Shown here piece after piece: positions 1 to 12,381 of a DNA stretch of 64,000 nucleotides. A program made the translations under genes and the position numbers. Origin of the DNA: Chaenocephalus aceratus (Eukaryota; Chordata; Actinopteri; Perciformes; Channichthyidae); NCBI GenBank assembly GCA_023974075.1, contig CM043801.1, forward strand, positions 21,693,236-21,757,235. Reading direction: 5' to 3'. The notes under the pieces are model-generated. The model saw nothing but the letters and a program-made list of their open reading frames with translations, had not been told where the DNA came from and ran no database searches. The stretch's first letter is position 1. Each line of letters starts with the position of its first letter.

Positions 1-193
1 TTGCAGCAGATTAGACACCAGTAAAAAGTAATGTGAAGCTGCTTCCAAAACAATAAAACTATCCAGCATGTAAAAAATGGGACTATAATGTAAGCAATGA
101 GACTAATCATTGATATTGGTTAAAGGAGATTGCCGATGGAATGAAAAGAAAATAAGAGAGAAAACATTTGCATTGTGGGAAGAGAGGTTTTAC
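1..193 (-). other. gpc1: gpc1 intron 4, partial
   Basis: This starts with the donor GT at 193-192 on the minus strand and runs off the window. I see no coding or repeat signal in it. Confidence 0.8.
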
Positions 194-358
194 CTGGGAC
201 ACTTTGCGCACAACCTCCCCGCCGACCACCAGCCCCTGAACAAAGGACCGTGTTGCCACAAATGTGCGTGTGACCATCGTCTTCATCACACGGGGGGTTT
301 CTCCGAAGGGCCGGTAATGTCTCCATCTGCTTGGACACCCACTCCAGGTAGTCCTCAC
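194..358 (-). CDS. gpc1: gpc1 coding exon 4 (frameshifted)
   Basis: This is an internal exon of glypican-1, part of the cysteine-rich N-terminal core of a cell-surface heparan-sulfate proteoglycan. It reads from EDYLEWVSKQ through PFGETPR, TRTFVATRSFVQGL and VVRKVSQ, matching the GPC1 segment with DYLDC, PFGEAPR, RAFVAARSFVQGL and VVRKVAQ. The acceptor is the AG at 360-359 and the donor is the GT at 193-192. It begins in phase 1, where the A ending exon 3 plus GT makes the Ser before EDYL, and ends in phase 0. One extra base sits near 311-314 in a CCGG context. It moves the reading from METL to a false ALRRNPP frame, and without it the exon has a multiple-of-three fit. Identity as a glypican is certain; GPC1 rather than GPC2/4/6 rests on these motifs and on exons 1-3. 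Confidence 0.9.
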
Positions 359-619
359 CTGCAATCAGCATACACATTTTTTTAAGATCTTTATCTAAGT
401 TGAGAACACATCGAAATATTATGCCTTTATAGAATATAAAGCAATGTCAAATCTTTAATAGATTAATAATTAGGATGATATCCTTGATAGTGTCAAAGCC
501 ACTTCATAGTTTTATCGTATATACCTTTGTATCACTACTCTTCTTTTCTGAAATGAATGTGAATTAATCCATGCATTTGCTCTTGTTTTATTTAGTGTTC
601 TACGAAAATCTGGACGTAC
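359..619 (-). other. gpc1: gpc1 intron 3 (261 bp)
   Basis: A short GT-AG intron between exons 3 and 4: donor GTACGT, acceptor TGATTGCAG. It is AT-rich and I see no other feature. Confidence 0.9.
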
Positions 620-848
620 TTATGAAATATTGCTTGTTCGCCTGGTAGAAGAGCTTCTCCAGCAGCCGGGCCCAGAGATTCATTGAGCACCTCTTCAAGG
701 TTGACGTTGGAGCCTCGGTAGTAGTTTCTCAAATCCGTGTACAGTTCAGAGAAGATCTGGGCATTCTGGTAGTATAATAAGCCAAAGGTTTGATGGAAGT
801 TCTCCTGTAGACTAATCGCAGAGCGGTTCAGCAACTCCAGGAAGTAAC
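620..848 (-). CDS. gpc1: gpc1 coding exon 3 (frameshifted)
   Basis: This glypican-1 exon encodes YFLELLNRSAISLQ, TFGLLYYQNAQIF, ELYTDLRNYYRG and NVNLEEVLNE, and after the frame break FWARLLEKLFYQANKQYFI, which is a strongly conserved glypican helix. The NRS sequon sits where human GPC1 has the NDS sequon. The acceptor TTTTTAG precedes position 848 and the donor GTACGT starts at 619; both ends are phase 1. The length is 229, and removing one base gives 228, which keeps phase. The surplus base lies near 676-680, where GAATCTCTGG stands in place of the expected Glu-Phe-Trp codons, so the uncorrected frame runs into an unrelated tail. YYRG and the LYTDLR helix favour GPC1 over GPC4/6. Confidence 0.92.
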
Positions 849-3800
849 CTAAAAACAAATAAGGAAAGGTAATGTTTTAAACACATAATATCTCATATTT
901 ACGGTGTTAGCAATCACACTCTAGTTTACTATTTTGTTCTGTGGCGTTGTTTCGCCTCCATATGCTCACAACATCTTTCTCACCCACCATACCTCGAGTG
1001 TGTACTGATCAATATAAAGTAAGTTGCTTCTTCTATAAGAAGATGTGTTGGCCTCTCAAATCCATAAAGCTGTCTTTACTACTCCCAGACACAGTACTAT
1101 ACCAAGAAATAAATGACTTGACTTTCACTGCTTTATAACGACACTTGTATAGCTGAAGAATGTGAGAGTTTAACCTCAAGGGAATGTCAGAGAATTGACA
1201 GTGCTTTCAGGGTGCGATGTATACATGCTCCAAGTGAGGATTTATAGATAAAGGAGAGTCACTGCGCGAAACTATACAATGTTGCATAAAAGGTTTCATA
1301 CAGACCATCTACATTCTTGAGGGAAGACAAGATGTAACATAGGCCTCGACAATTGCAATGCAATCAGATACAATTATTCAATAATGACAGCCTCAAAAAC
1401 AGAACACTTTAGCAACCCTAAGGTTAAACCGTCAAATTAAATGTAGCATAGAATGGGCAGGTGTTGCTAAAACCAATGACTCACTGCAATGCATATCGAG
1501 TCTTCCGTGGCCAGTGGCATAAACATTTTTACATCCGTCTTGTGTGTAAAACAATGTTTATAATGAGGGCCCCTGCTCTGCCAAGTGTACGGCAGCAGAA
1601 GGTTCAGCACAACGACATTGTTCCCGAACCATCCGTCCATTCAAGGCCAACATTTGCTTTGCATCCCCACACACACACAATGGGTTCAAACCTGATGCGA
1701 AAGTGTGTGTGTGTTTATCTGTTCCTGTGTGTATACATGTGAGTTTGTGTGGCATGAAGATGGGAAGCTGTAGTCTGCAGCCGGGTTTATTTTGTAGATG
1801 ACTTATCTTTGCCTGCTACTAGCCCACATCGGGAGGAGATGAAGAAAGGGGAGTTCTGTGGCCTCCACAGGAGACACCCCGCCCGGAGTTAGCTTATTCC
1901 TCTAACGAAGCTGTTTTAATAAACATCATAATCCGCCCAAACATACACAGACACTTCAGCATCAACAAAATAAAAACACACACCCTTCTCCTTACAGTTT
2001 CCCTGACGACAACATATGAAACAACCTAGCCAAAATATAAAGAAGCAAAACTCCGACCACTCCCACATGTGAAGGGCCTGAAGACAATCACAGCACTTGG
2101 AGTGAGATAACATTTTAATATGCTAAGCTCATCCTGACCCATCTGCGTGGCATTATCTAAGCACTGGCCTTGGATACTGTATCTCTGTTCTGTTTTCCCA
2201 CTCATTAAGGAACACCAGGGGCCTGTTTGACTGTGCTTTCTTTTCAGACTCTGAGCTAAAAGGTCCACTCTCTTTAGAGCTCTCATTAGGAAACATGTAT
2301 TCTGTTCTGAATGTTAAACAGAAATGTTCTCCAATGATTTATTTGTAATTCCCACTAGAATATAACCGCTACATACATCATTTCATACTCTTGGTTCAGC
2401 ATCATTTGATGTCCAGCCTACGCTTAGTGAGTGATTCCAAAGGGTTACAGTATATCTGAAAATGTACCCAAGTCATTCTGGAAACATCAAGGGACACTCA
2501 ACCCAAATCCAACTATGTTTTGGTTTGGAAGCTCTACACTCTCTTGTTCCGTGCCATGACCAGCTGCCCTTTCACACTTTGCCTTAGTTGGGGTTACACC
2601 CAGAATAATGTCAGTGTACATTATTTGTAAACGGGAGTTAAATTAATGTTGTCAGTTACATTCTTTTTGTTGCACACAACTTACAATGAACTCTGGGCAT
2701 ACATGTGTGCTCCTAAAGGTTGCAAACAGGTTATAGAAGACTGATATCTCTAAGAACCGAATGTATGGAATTTAAATGTTGGTTTTTGGATTTTTGGGCT
2801 TTTTGCTGTATTGCGATGAAAACCTGAACCTGCTCTTCCTCATTGGTGTAATGAGGATAAGACGATAAGCAAATAACATTTTCATTTTGATACTGTACGT
2901 GGCCATTTTATTGTATTGTACAAAACAAATATAATTGGATGACAAAAAGTTGGGGGTTCCAGGTTAACATTTTGTGATATATTATTTATAAATAAATAAG
3001 GGGAAAGAATACAAGTCTATTTTTAAAAGGCAAAAAAAAGGCTGATACAACTTTCTAGCAAGCTCCTCATTACAGCTCTAAACCTTAGCGAGCAGGGCGA
3101 CAGACAATTAATGAATAGTGTGATGCGTACATCTTGTGTGTGAAATAAATAATTGTTTAGATCATCCTGCTTGGAGAGATAATTGCTTCTGACAGGCAGC
3201 AGCAGTATGCACCGTGTTGGTTTAGTAGCAAGGACTTCCTAGCTGGATGGCACTGCATCCCCCTGCTCCCTGACCTCCTGTCACTCAAACTATCTGGACA
3301 CACAGCTCTGGATCAGCCTCAAAGTACCAGGAGAGCTGGTCTGCACACAAGGACACGTGTCTGTGCATGCCAGCACGCAAAAACATACTTAAAGGAGTCA
3401 GCACAAAAGCACATGCACACACATGTACACAGAGAACTTTGAAGTGACAGCACAGCACATCATGTGTACACGCAGACAGACAAGGATCACAAACACACAC
3501 TACACAGGGTACACAGTGGCAGGCAGACGGATGGGAGCTGCTGTGACAGGTACAGCTTTGCTTTTAATCCCCATTAGAATTCATTCCTGCTGTCTGTGTT
3601 ACCGTCAGCCATACTGTAAAAAATGGCCTAAGTCTGGCTAAGCGAAATGGGTTTCAGTGGAAATAGTTTTCAGGTGATGGGGGTGAAGTTATTTTCTCCA
3701 TTAAATAAATTATCCTCATTTCTGTTCGCAGCCTTTATGTAGTTGGAGCATGTTTTTTAAGTGCCCTGGGATCAACACATGTGGAGGGCAGAACTTGTTA

Positions 3801-4594
3801 AATGGTATCATGCTGTCCGGTTCTCCTCTGCCCTTCAGCGTAAGTGAATAATGATCATCATTAGTATGACACCACCCCCCCCGTGCATGTGTGTGGGCAT
3901 GTGCCTTTGTGTGTGGAGATGACCTTTCTCATTCTTCATCTGTTTGCGTCTCCTACATGCAAGCTCACCACCTCCCTCAGCCCCCCCCCTTCCTTTTACC
4001 TCCCCCTCAATCTTCTATCATGCCATAAAGCCTAACCTCCACCTTCAATCCCCCAGCGTCTGCTCTCCAGGGAAGGAGTGATGTGAGAGGGCGACTAATT
4101 GCTTATATCCCAGCACATTGGGTGTGGAGGGGACAAGACCACACAAGCAATTGTTGAGACACTTTCTCCCAGTTTCTGTGTAGGAACACTTGATGAAATA
4201 TCAACGTAACCTTCAGCGAGTGATGTCAGTTAGTGATGAGGACTAATTGCTACTTTCCTAGCTACTGTATCTTGCCCTGTAATTTGTATCATTAAGAAAT
4301 ACATAAGGAGGTTACTTCAAAATGGTATGTGTAATAGGTTTATTATTTTGCACAGGATTTGCAATAATGTCTTTATTAGCACTACTGGAGAGTATCCTTT
4401 GTTGATATCATTATAATACTTAAACCCGTTAGCTTAGCTGTATTACAAAGATGTCACAGTGACTGATACTGATACTCTTCAATTAACAGCAAACGTTTCT
4501 TGGTTCATGGGACAGTAGATAAGGCGAATCTCCCTCCATCACATTCTGCCTTTTGTTCTTCTCAGTCTCTAACTCAGACACAGGCACACATACA

Positions 4595-4598
<4 letters not shown>

Positions 4599-4642
<44 letters not shown>
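4599..4642. repeat. (CA)n microsatellite
   Basis: An uninterrupted CA dinucleotide run followed by imperfect CA/A-rich sequence to about 4668. Confidence 0.95.
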
Positions 4643-4645
<3 letters not shown>

Positions 4646-4889
4646 CACACACAAAAAAACACACACAGAATAAGCTAAGTCAAGCATGTGCGTCTTAATG
4701 ACTTTCTTCCTGCGGTGATGACGAGAGTTAATGATTTCATTTGTAATCACATTGAGCTTCATGCAGGCCACCTTGACACGTCAGAGCCTTTTTTAAACTC
4801 TATTCCTACACTTAGATATCCAACTGTTTACAAAGCTGGTCCGAAGTAGTTTTTCTTCTTCTACAGCCTCTTGGTCTTATCTAAATCCA

Positions 4890-5459
4890 TGAAGTGCTTA
4901 ACATCACTCCTGTTCTGAAGTCTTTACACTGGCTTCCTGTGTGTCAAAGAATAGATTTCAAAATACTGCTGGTTTATAAAGCACTGAATGGTTTAGGCCC
5001 AAAATACATTTCTGACCTCCTGCTAAATGATGAACCATCCAGATCTCTCAGGTCTTCAGGGACTGGTCAGCTTTCTGTCCCCAGAGTCAGAACTAAACAT
5101 GGTAAAGCAGCGTTCAGTTATTATGCTCCAAATATCTGGAACAAACTCCCAGAAACCTGCAGGTCCGCTGCATCTCTTACTACTTTTAAATCCAGGCTGA
5201 AGACTTTTCTTTTTGTCACTTGCTTTAATTGAACTATTCATATCTTAGACTGCACTGTAACTTTTATACATGTATTTTTTCTTTTAATGTTTATTTTATT
5301 AGCTTTTCTTTTTAATGACTGATTTTAAATGCCATTTTCTTAATGTCTTTCATTTTTTGTAAAGCACTTTGAATTGCCTTGTGTTGAAAAGTGCTATATA
5401 AATAAACTTGCCTTGCCTTGCCTGCCTTGCCTTGCCTTGCCTTGCCTTGCCTTGCCTTA
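4890..5459 (+). mobile_element. L2-type LINE 3' end with (CCTTG)n tail
   Basis: An open frame at 4894-5232 encodes the region just after the reverse transcriptase domain of L2/CR1-like LINEs: ITPVLKSLHWLPV, FKILLVYKALNGLGP, LRSSGTGQLSVPR, APNIWNKLPE and FKSRLKTFLF. After it come an AT-rich 3' UTR, the conserved GTAAAGCACTTTGAATTG and GTGCTATATAAATAAA blocks, and a CCTTG repeat tail at 5409-5459. The element is heavily 5'-truncated, as is usual for LINE insertions, and lacks both the endonuclease and the RT catalytic core. Confidence 0.85.
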
Positions 5460-6120
5460 ACACCAGACAAGTAGCCTCTACCTCAAGTGCCCTCTGTCTC
5501 TCTGGTTTCTCTCTTACATCAGTCCTCCCCCTCCTCATTCTGTCTGCGTGTCAAGTTGTGGTTTGACAAGAGATTCAGTTGTAACACCGAGGAACAATTG
5601 ATGTTCCTCCAACTGCCAATCAACTCTCACTGAGGGCTTGGACTGATCCCAAGTTACTTTCTCACACAGAGGTATTAACTGACCGAGGCGTGTGCTACTC
5701 ACTCAAGGATCATTCAGATTCAGGGTTCTCACACAGAGGCTTAACACGTCTCGAAAACATTTGCCACTGCCTAATAAATGTAGAACACAGCAGCTTGATT
5801 GAATGATCTAATCAAAAACGGTTGGTGATAAAGTAATCACAGCTCTGACAAGAATCGCTGAATTCTTAATGACTTTTCTTTTCTCACCTAACTCTACCAG
5901 TGAAAACTCAATGTTGGTTCAGTTTCCTACAATTGGCAGTTAACTGTCTTGCAAGTGCAGGGAATGTTTTAAAGCACAAGGGACAATGCTGAAGAATAAA
6001 AAAAAAAGGTTGGTAACGAATCCAAATTCTTGGAAAAAGCTAGTTTTCTTTCTAATCACTATTTTTTTGTATAGAATAATTTATCCTAGACACACATGTA
6101 AATGGAATAAAGTAAAGTCG

Positions 6121-6162
6121 ATACTCACTGATGTTGATACTTAATGCAACATCAGTGAGTAT
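6121..6162. repeat. Perfect 16-bp inverted repeat (hairpin)
   Basis: Positions 6121-6136 (ATACTCACTGATGTTG) are the exact reverse complement of 6147-6162, with a 10-base spacer. The spacer motif ACTTAATG recurs at 6169-6178. I see no flanking gene or transposon ends. Confidence 0.9.
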
Positions 6163-8035
6163 ACTTAATACTTAATGCATAAGTATAATGTAGATTCATT
6201 TAAATGCTCACATACTGTACAGTAACTGGCCATAAATAAATTAAACTGACTGAGAGAAGAAACATGACAGATTACTGTGAGCCAAATACTGACATGGGAG
6301 ATTGAAAAGAAAAGGAAGATCAGTGAAAAAACAAGGGAGTATGACAGGGAAACAGAGCTGCAAAAGCAGCCATTGTAATATCTCTTTCATATTTGACAGC
6401 CCTAATTCTATTTGTCCATTTGGCAAGTGCCTGATGAAATATTAGCTGGATGGTTCTTTGGCAGGGAGGAGAGAGGCAGACAGACACAGAGAAGATGAAA
6501 GCTAAGATGCCAAGAGGAGAGGAGAGGAGTAAAAAGATCAGGTGCTATTGGTGCATTAAAAAATAAACTCGAGAAAGCATACAGTTCCTCTGACAAGGCT
6601 GTACACTGCTCTAAATGTGTTATTCTAATGATTAAAAAACTAAGCTGCAACCTGGGTCTGATCTGTGTTTGAAAAACAAAAACATGTTGATTTGCTGATG
6701 GCTGCCATGAGTTTTGGGCAATATCCAAATCCTGCCTGGGCATATTAGGTGTTTGCACAAGACGGAATGTGTGCAACATTATGTGACTCACGACATGAGT
6801 TCCAGCCGTTTGACTTTGTCATGTCGCTACCTGTAAGCCTGAGAGTCATCATATTTCTCAGGTTCACTCACAAATATACGCTCGGTTGGAAGTACATTAG
6901 GCATTAAAGAGGCATTTGACAGTGCGTGACATTTCCCAGCAGTAACAAGGCAACAATAACAATGGCAGAAAATACAGCTAGACTTGTCTTCAAGCATGAA
7001 AATCTATTTTCATAGTAAGCCTCCTGGTTAAGAAATGATAATCTAAAATCTAAAAATGTATAGTGTTTGGTTATTGGCAATAAGACTGATGCATGATTGA
7101 CTGAATGCATAAAACGCAATGCAAATCAACCTTTCAGTGAGCCAAACTATTTCCCTCCTTATTTGACAAAAATATTTGTATAAAGCACTGCGATGGACTG
7201 TTAGGTAGCAAACAGATACACAAGCCCTGAAACATTTCACTCTAGGTTTGAGTTTATCTTTAAGAAAAAAAAAGAAAGAGAAAAACGGTCAGAGTGAGAA
7301 ACGGAGAGCTGTAATATTTCAGGCACAGCAGACTAGTCTCTACTCTGTATCCCACCTTATGCATTTTCATCAGATTTACTTTCCCTTTCCAGAACAGACC
7401 CCCAACCACAAGTAGGATCCTCTGCTTTCATTCTTAGTTCCTTACTTGTGCGAGGGGCAATGAAAGAATACAAATAATCGGCACAAACAAAGAATTCTGT
7501 CCTGGGCGCATTGCAGGCATAAGGACGAAATGGGAGCCATTAGACTGTTTATGTGTCAGTCTGAGTCTCCATCAATAACGACACTTTTCACACACAAACT
7601 GAGCCCCAGGAGCTCTGCAAGCCCGCCTTAGCCAGCATTTAGATGCTATAAAAATGTCCCTTATATTAAACAAGCCGACATGCCACATAATGCATGTCAT
7701 TTATCAACAGGCTCTCTGTGGAAGCTTTTATTCCACTTCCTCTCTTTCCCTCTTCTGACTTTCCCTTTATGCACCAATTTTACCCATGTCGTTTCTTCTT
7801 CTATCCATCTGGTTTCTATTTTGCATCGGTTTTCCCATGCTTGTTACCTCCCAAACCCCATGCCATTCCTTACCCTCAATATCATTTGGTTCTGTTTTTC
7901 CCTCAAACTCATCTACTTTCACTGCTTGCCCCGATACCATCCTCTCAAAGACTGCATTTCCTTTTTTCTTTTTCTCTCTGTCTTTCATGTATCCTTCTAA
8001 AGGCGCCATCGCTCCCATTGAGTTATGCGTTTGGC

Positions 8036-8250
8036 ATAATTAGGCCAGTGTACTCCAGGTCCCCGCCGACGTGATTTGCATGCAGATATAAAATGAGCCA
8101 ATCAAGCACCACAATGGGAGCAGATGTCCTTGTCTCTCATGATGTCATCAGAGGTGACCCTGAAAGCAGGACATTAGAAGGCAGGCGGCCAGAGGTGGTA
8201 GTGAATTCAATCTGTGGCTTAATTGAAGGAATATTTCAACACAGATGTGG
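8036..8250. promoter_or_regulatory. Candidate conserved noncoding element in gpc1 intron 2
   Basis: A dense cluster of recognisable motifs: TAATTAGG near 8038, the octamer ATTTGCAT at 8073-8080, ATATAAAA, then GCCAATCA, then TGATGTCATCA near 8142-8152. Base composition is less biased than the surroundings. This is inference from motif density alone; conservation was not tested. Confidence 0.25.
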
Positions 8251-8908
8251 AGTGTGCCACCAGTGTTCCAATCCAAGTAAGCATTGGTTGTGTGCTTTAG
8301 ACGTGAAAATAATCAACACCGTAGCTAAGTGTGGTAAAAGGGTATTGAAATATAGTCATATACTTAAATGTATTACAGTTTTGACCTATAAATGCATGTA
8401 TTTTCACTTGCCTATGACCCAAGCTGTTCTTATTGGGATTACAGTGTGTTTTTTCAGAGGTCTCAGTGAGCTGGCAGACCATTATCTGAAAAGAAATTCA
8501 GCAGGCGGCTGCTAGTTATCGTGTGATGGCAAGACAGACCTGGCCTTATGATCCAAGGTTAGGGCCTGTTTCCTGAAACTGATAGGATGCAATAGAGAGT
8601 ACTTGATGTCATTCACGTAGATTACTCCCCTCAGTCTATCTCCATGGGAAGAGATGGAATTACAGTCCAGCTGGGAGATGTTCAGAGCGCTACTTAAATG
8701 AATAAATAAGCGTGTCCTGCTTCGTCATCTAGAAATGAGTCTACCCATAAGCAAGTCAGCCAGCCAGTACTCTTCAAATCAGATTAAGCTCTACGACCAC
8801 TGATCTGCCTTGCACTTTAATGGGCTGGAACATACTGGCCAATAAGCCATTTGGCTGCTTATGAATACTGTGTGCTTGTGCAAGAATGTGTGTGTGTCTC
8901 TGTATGTC

Positions 8909-8911
<3 letters not shown>

Positions 8912-8981
<70 letters not shown>
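8912..8981. repeat. (GT)n microsatellite
   Basis: About 70 bp of GT followed by GATGATGAT. Confidence 0.95.
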
Positions 8982-8982
<1 letters not shown>

Positions 8983-11900
8983 TGATGATTCAAGACAAGC
9001 GAGTAATAGAGTCCAAGTGTCTGCAACCCTAACTCTTTGTATCTAGCATGTCATCTATCTTGTCAAAACAAGAGACTGACTCATAAACCATGTTAGCTCT
9101 AAAAAGTCCCTAAAATATTCATCATTTGGCTTTTACGTGAGTAACACATTCATGATGAATCAATTGTTTAAAATAGTTCAGTTAATGACTAAGCCTTATC
9201 TCTTGAAACAGAGTTAAAAACAAGAGGTCAGGCTCAGCTAAATGTTCTTTTAACTTGGTTTTCTAACATCAAAAGACTGAAGAAAAAGCATGGATTCACT
9301 TATCTCATTTCTAGCCACAAAAAGTCTTACCCACTTCCAAATTTGACCTTTTTTGTTATCAAGGCATGGTGTTGGAAGACCTCACGTTTTGTAAGCAGTG
9401 GGTTCAGGACAGGATTTTTAAAATCTTATTATGAAGTTTAAACAAGAACCGTTTGTATAAATTCACAAATGTATGCTTTTAGATGCAGCTATATGAGGCA
9501 GTAGTACAAGTGAACACACCACACACACACAAACACACACACACAGTGAATCCAGATGCTAGAGACGGCACCATTAGGCCAAACACCACCTGCCAGGTTT
9601 ACGGCTTCCGTCTGTCTAACACACCTGGTGGCCATCTAACACAGAGCTCCCTTTGGTGCCATCACTCTCTGTGTCCTCTCTGACCTTTTCCCTCTCACTT
9701 TCAGATATACCGCCATCTCTCTTTCTCTGTGTATCCCTTTCCCTCTCTCTCTCTAGCTACCACTCTCAATTTCCACCTGTTTATCTCTTTCCCTCGTCCT
9801 TGCTCTGACGACTTGTCCCCTTTTCTCTTCATATTTTCCCTTCCATCTGTCTCATCTTCACTTGGTCCTCTCCTTCACCTCCTTTGTTCTTAATCTGCAT
9901 TATACGATGCGTTTTAGCTTGAAACAATATATTATTTAGTTTGTACCTCTCTACACATTATACATGACCGTGAAGAAAGTGTCGAGTAGTAAGTGCAAAC
10001 CACAAACACACATAATGTAGACAAAGACCAATATAATTCTCACATTAAATCTGAAGCTTACAAACGAATACATGAATATGAACAAGCATTTGCATGCTCA
10101 CATATAGCATTCAGTGTACACACTGCAGGCAGAGAGCCAGCTGTATGTGAGCACGCTGGTCCTCTAATCTGTGGCTTGGTTGGGGCTTCTTCCAAAATCC
10201 CTGGACCTAAAAAGGCCTAGTCTGCCTGGGCTGGAACAGTAACACCCTACACTTAGCCACATGGCGCTAGCTAGCCCACACCCTGCTAAACACAGCCAGA
10301 TGTGCAGGCACTGGCAGAATGGTACAATGTCACTGTGCTCTCCTTCAGCAAAATAATAAATAACTCTGTAATTAGTCAGGGATGAGCTAATTCTCACCTA
10401 TTTTCAACCAAATATATTACTTATATTTTCCCAAGATCCAAACACCAATGAACTTCTGAAATGCTAAAAGTGTAGATGTTTATCAAAGCCTGAAACAGAG
10501 GTAACTCATCTCAATGTTGCACTTTTCACCAGCTAACAATAACAACCGGATGCTTTATCTAAGAATGGCTGGATTTTTCCAAATTGCGCTGTTCATGTGG
10601 CAGCAAATGTAACATATCATGGTACAATTAACCCCAGTCTATCATTAAGCTCCCGACTTCAGAGAACGCAGTCAACAACAGATGGTTTTTCGACCTTAAG
10701 GTCTCAACACACATACTTTCTATCCTCCTCTGTCAGCTCTGAAAACCCCATCTGATGCCTAATGGGATGAGATAAGGGGACATGGAAAACAGGGAAGAAC
10801 AAATATATAAAGTTGACCGGCAAGATTCTGCATTTTGGAGAGAAGAGAAGACTTAGGGAAATGTATAAGAACACATCTGGCAAACACACAACAACACAAA
10901 CAAGCTCAAAATTACTTTGTTATGAGGCAACACACTTAGCAAGTGTGTGACGTGTGTCTGTGTATTTAAGTACAAGGTTTTGGATGCGCATGGTAAGAAT
11001 GTTTAAAGGTCTGGGCTGAGTGCTGCTTGAATGTGTGTGTCTGTAGTCTGTGTTGTTTACTGGCATGCTTTGCTAAATGAGGTGTTTCTCTGAAGAATGG
11101 GAAAGCTCAAGAAATGTAGGATTACATAATCTTATTTGAGATAATTTGTATGTCCTGGAAATGTGTGTGCGTGTTTGTGCACTTGGCAGCGTGACGGTTT
11201 CTCTTTGGCACAGCCGAGAGTCCTTGTTTGAAAAGGAGGGACTATGAAGAAGAAGGACACAGAGCGATGGAATAGGAGTAAAGAAATGTCACTCTGCCAC
11301 TAATCACTGTGATCTGAAAAGGTCAGGCTAACTAGCCAAACTCAGAGCTTCGGCTGACGGATCCATTGTCGCTGACTGGCCGAGGGGAACAAGTGGAGCA
11401 CAGAAATACCCTTCTATTAACTGGAGCAGGTCATTAGACACAAATAATTGCCTTGGTGCGTCAATTTCCTAAGATTGAAAATCGCTCTCTTTCTCTCTCA
11501 TTTCTTCTCTCACACTTGGAGTGCTGCAATTAAGTACTGGTTTTATTCCACATTATTAAGAGCTTAAACAACATTTTCCTATGGTGCAGAGTAGACTCAG
11601 TGATTCAGACTCTTGCTATAATGTATTCCTCATCACAGCAATTATGACATGAACCTTTTTTACTTGAATGATTTGAGTTGGGAACTGCAATATGTCATGG
11701 GATCTAAGAGTTAAAGCCAGACATGTGTAGTAGTTGTTTAGTGTATGAAGCCTTATTTAATTCAGATGATGGAATTCAAATAATATCCAATCCTAGCATG
11801 GAATAGGAAAGCACATTTGATGAAATGGATCACATTTTCTTTGGATGCAAATTGGATTCAAAGTTTTAATAATAGCAATAACAACTTGGCTTTCTGTCAA

Positions 11901-12222
11901 CATCACTGCAAGGAATTACCAACTTCCTCTGTGAAGCATGTGAGTAGATCAATGCTCTTCATCATTCTGCAAAGTGTACAACACAATGGCTTTGACTTAT
12001 CTCTTACACTTATATTCAGTGTATGTGTTTGTCTGCAATTTTGTGTTGGCTGGGCATGTGTAATAAAAACTCAGATACTGGTAAGACCATCAAAACTGAC
12101 ACAAAAACACTCAAAACTAGGTCCTTGTACAGTATGTGTCAAATGTTCAAGTGGGATGAGCTGATTATTGTTGTTCTCTCATGTAATTCCCTCATACACG
12201 TATTGTGAATACACAAACTCAC

Positions 12223-12381
12223 CATCGAAGGCCTTGTACTGTCCATTGAGGGAGGTCTGTAAGGACCGGCCAGCATCTTTAAGAAGTCCCTCCATCTCCC
12301 TGCGGCTCAGCATGGCCAAGGTGTCCTCCATGTCACTGGTGCAGCAGGTGTAACCCTGGGGACAGATGCGCAGGTGCTCCC
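12223..12381 (-). CDS. gpc1: gpc1 coding exon 2
   Basis: The exon encodes [20 protein letters not shown] followed by [21 protein letters not shown] and YKAFDG. The CPQGYTCC cysteine cluster is the signature near the N-terminus of all glypicans; the Gly-Tyr-Thr form followed by TS and ME is the GPC1 version, whereas GPC6 and GPC2 have CPQEYTCC and GPC4 has CPQGSTCC. The acceptor is CTAG before 12381 and the donor is GTGAGT from 12222. Both ends are phase 1 and the length of 159 is divisible by three, with no stop. The exon is intact. It lies 36 kb from exon 1 and 11 kb from exon 3, so it sits isolated between two very large introns. Confidence 0.95.

Larger units (their letters stand above)
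849..12222 (-). other. gpc1: gpc1 intron 2 (about 11.4 kb)
   Basis: A GT-AG intron from donor GTGAGT at 12222 to acceptor TTTTTAG at 849. It contains one LINE tail, (CA)n/(GT)n repeats, a perfect hairpin and CT-rich patches, for example 9700-9890. I found no further exon. The open frames in 6408-6791, 7680-8074 and 8093-8515 resemble no family I know and have no splice support, so I read the intron as noncoding. Confidence 0.85.

Noticed and set aside
7680..8074. Overlapping 106- and 126-codon plus-strand frames
   Set aside because: Pyrimidine-rich sequence gives Phe/Ser/Leu/Pro frames in several phases; no coding signature.
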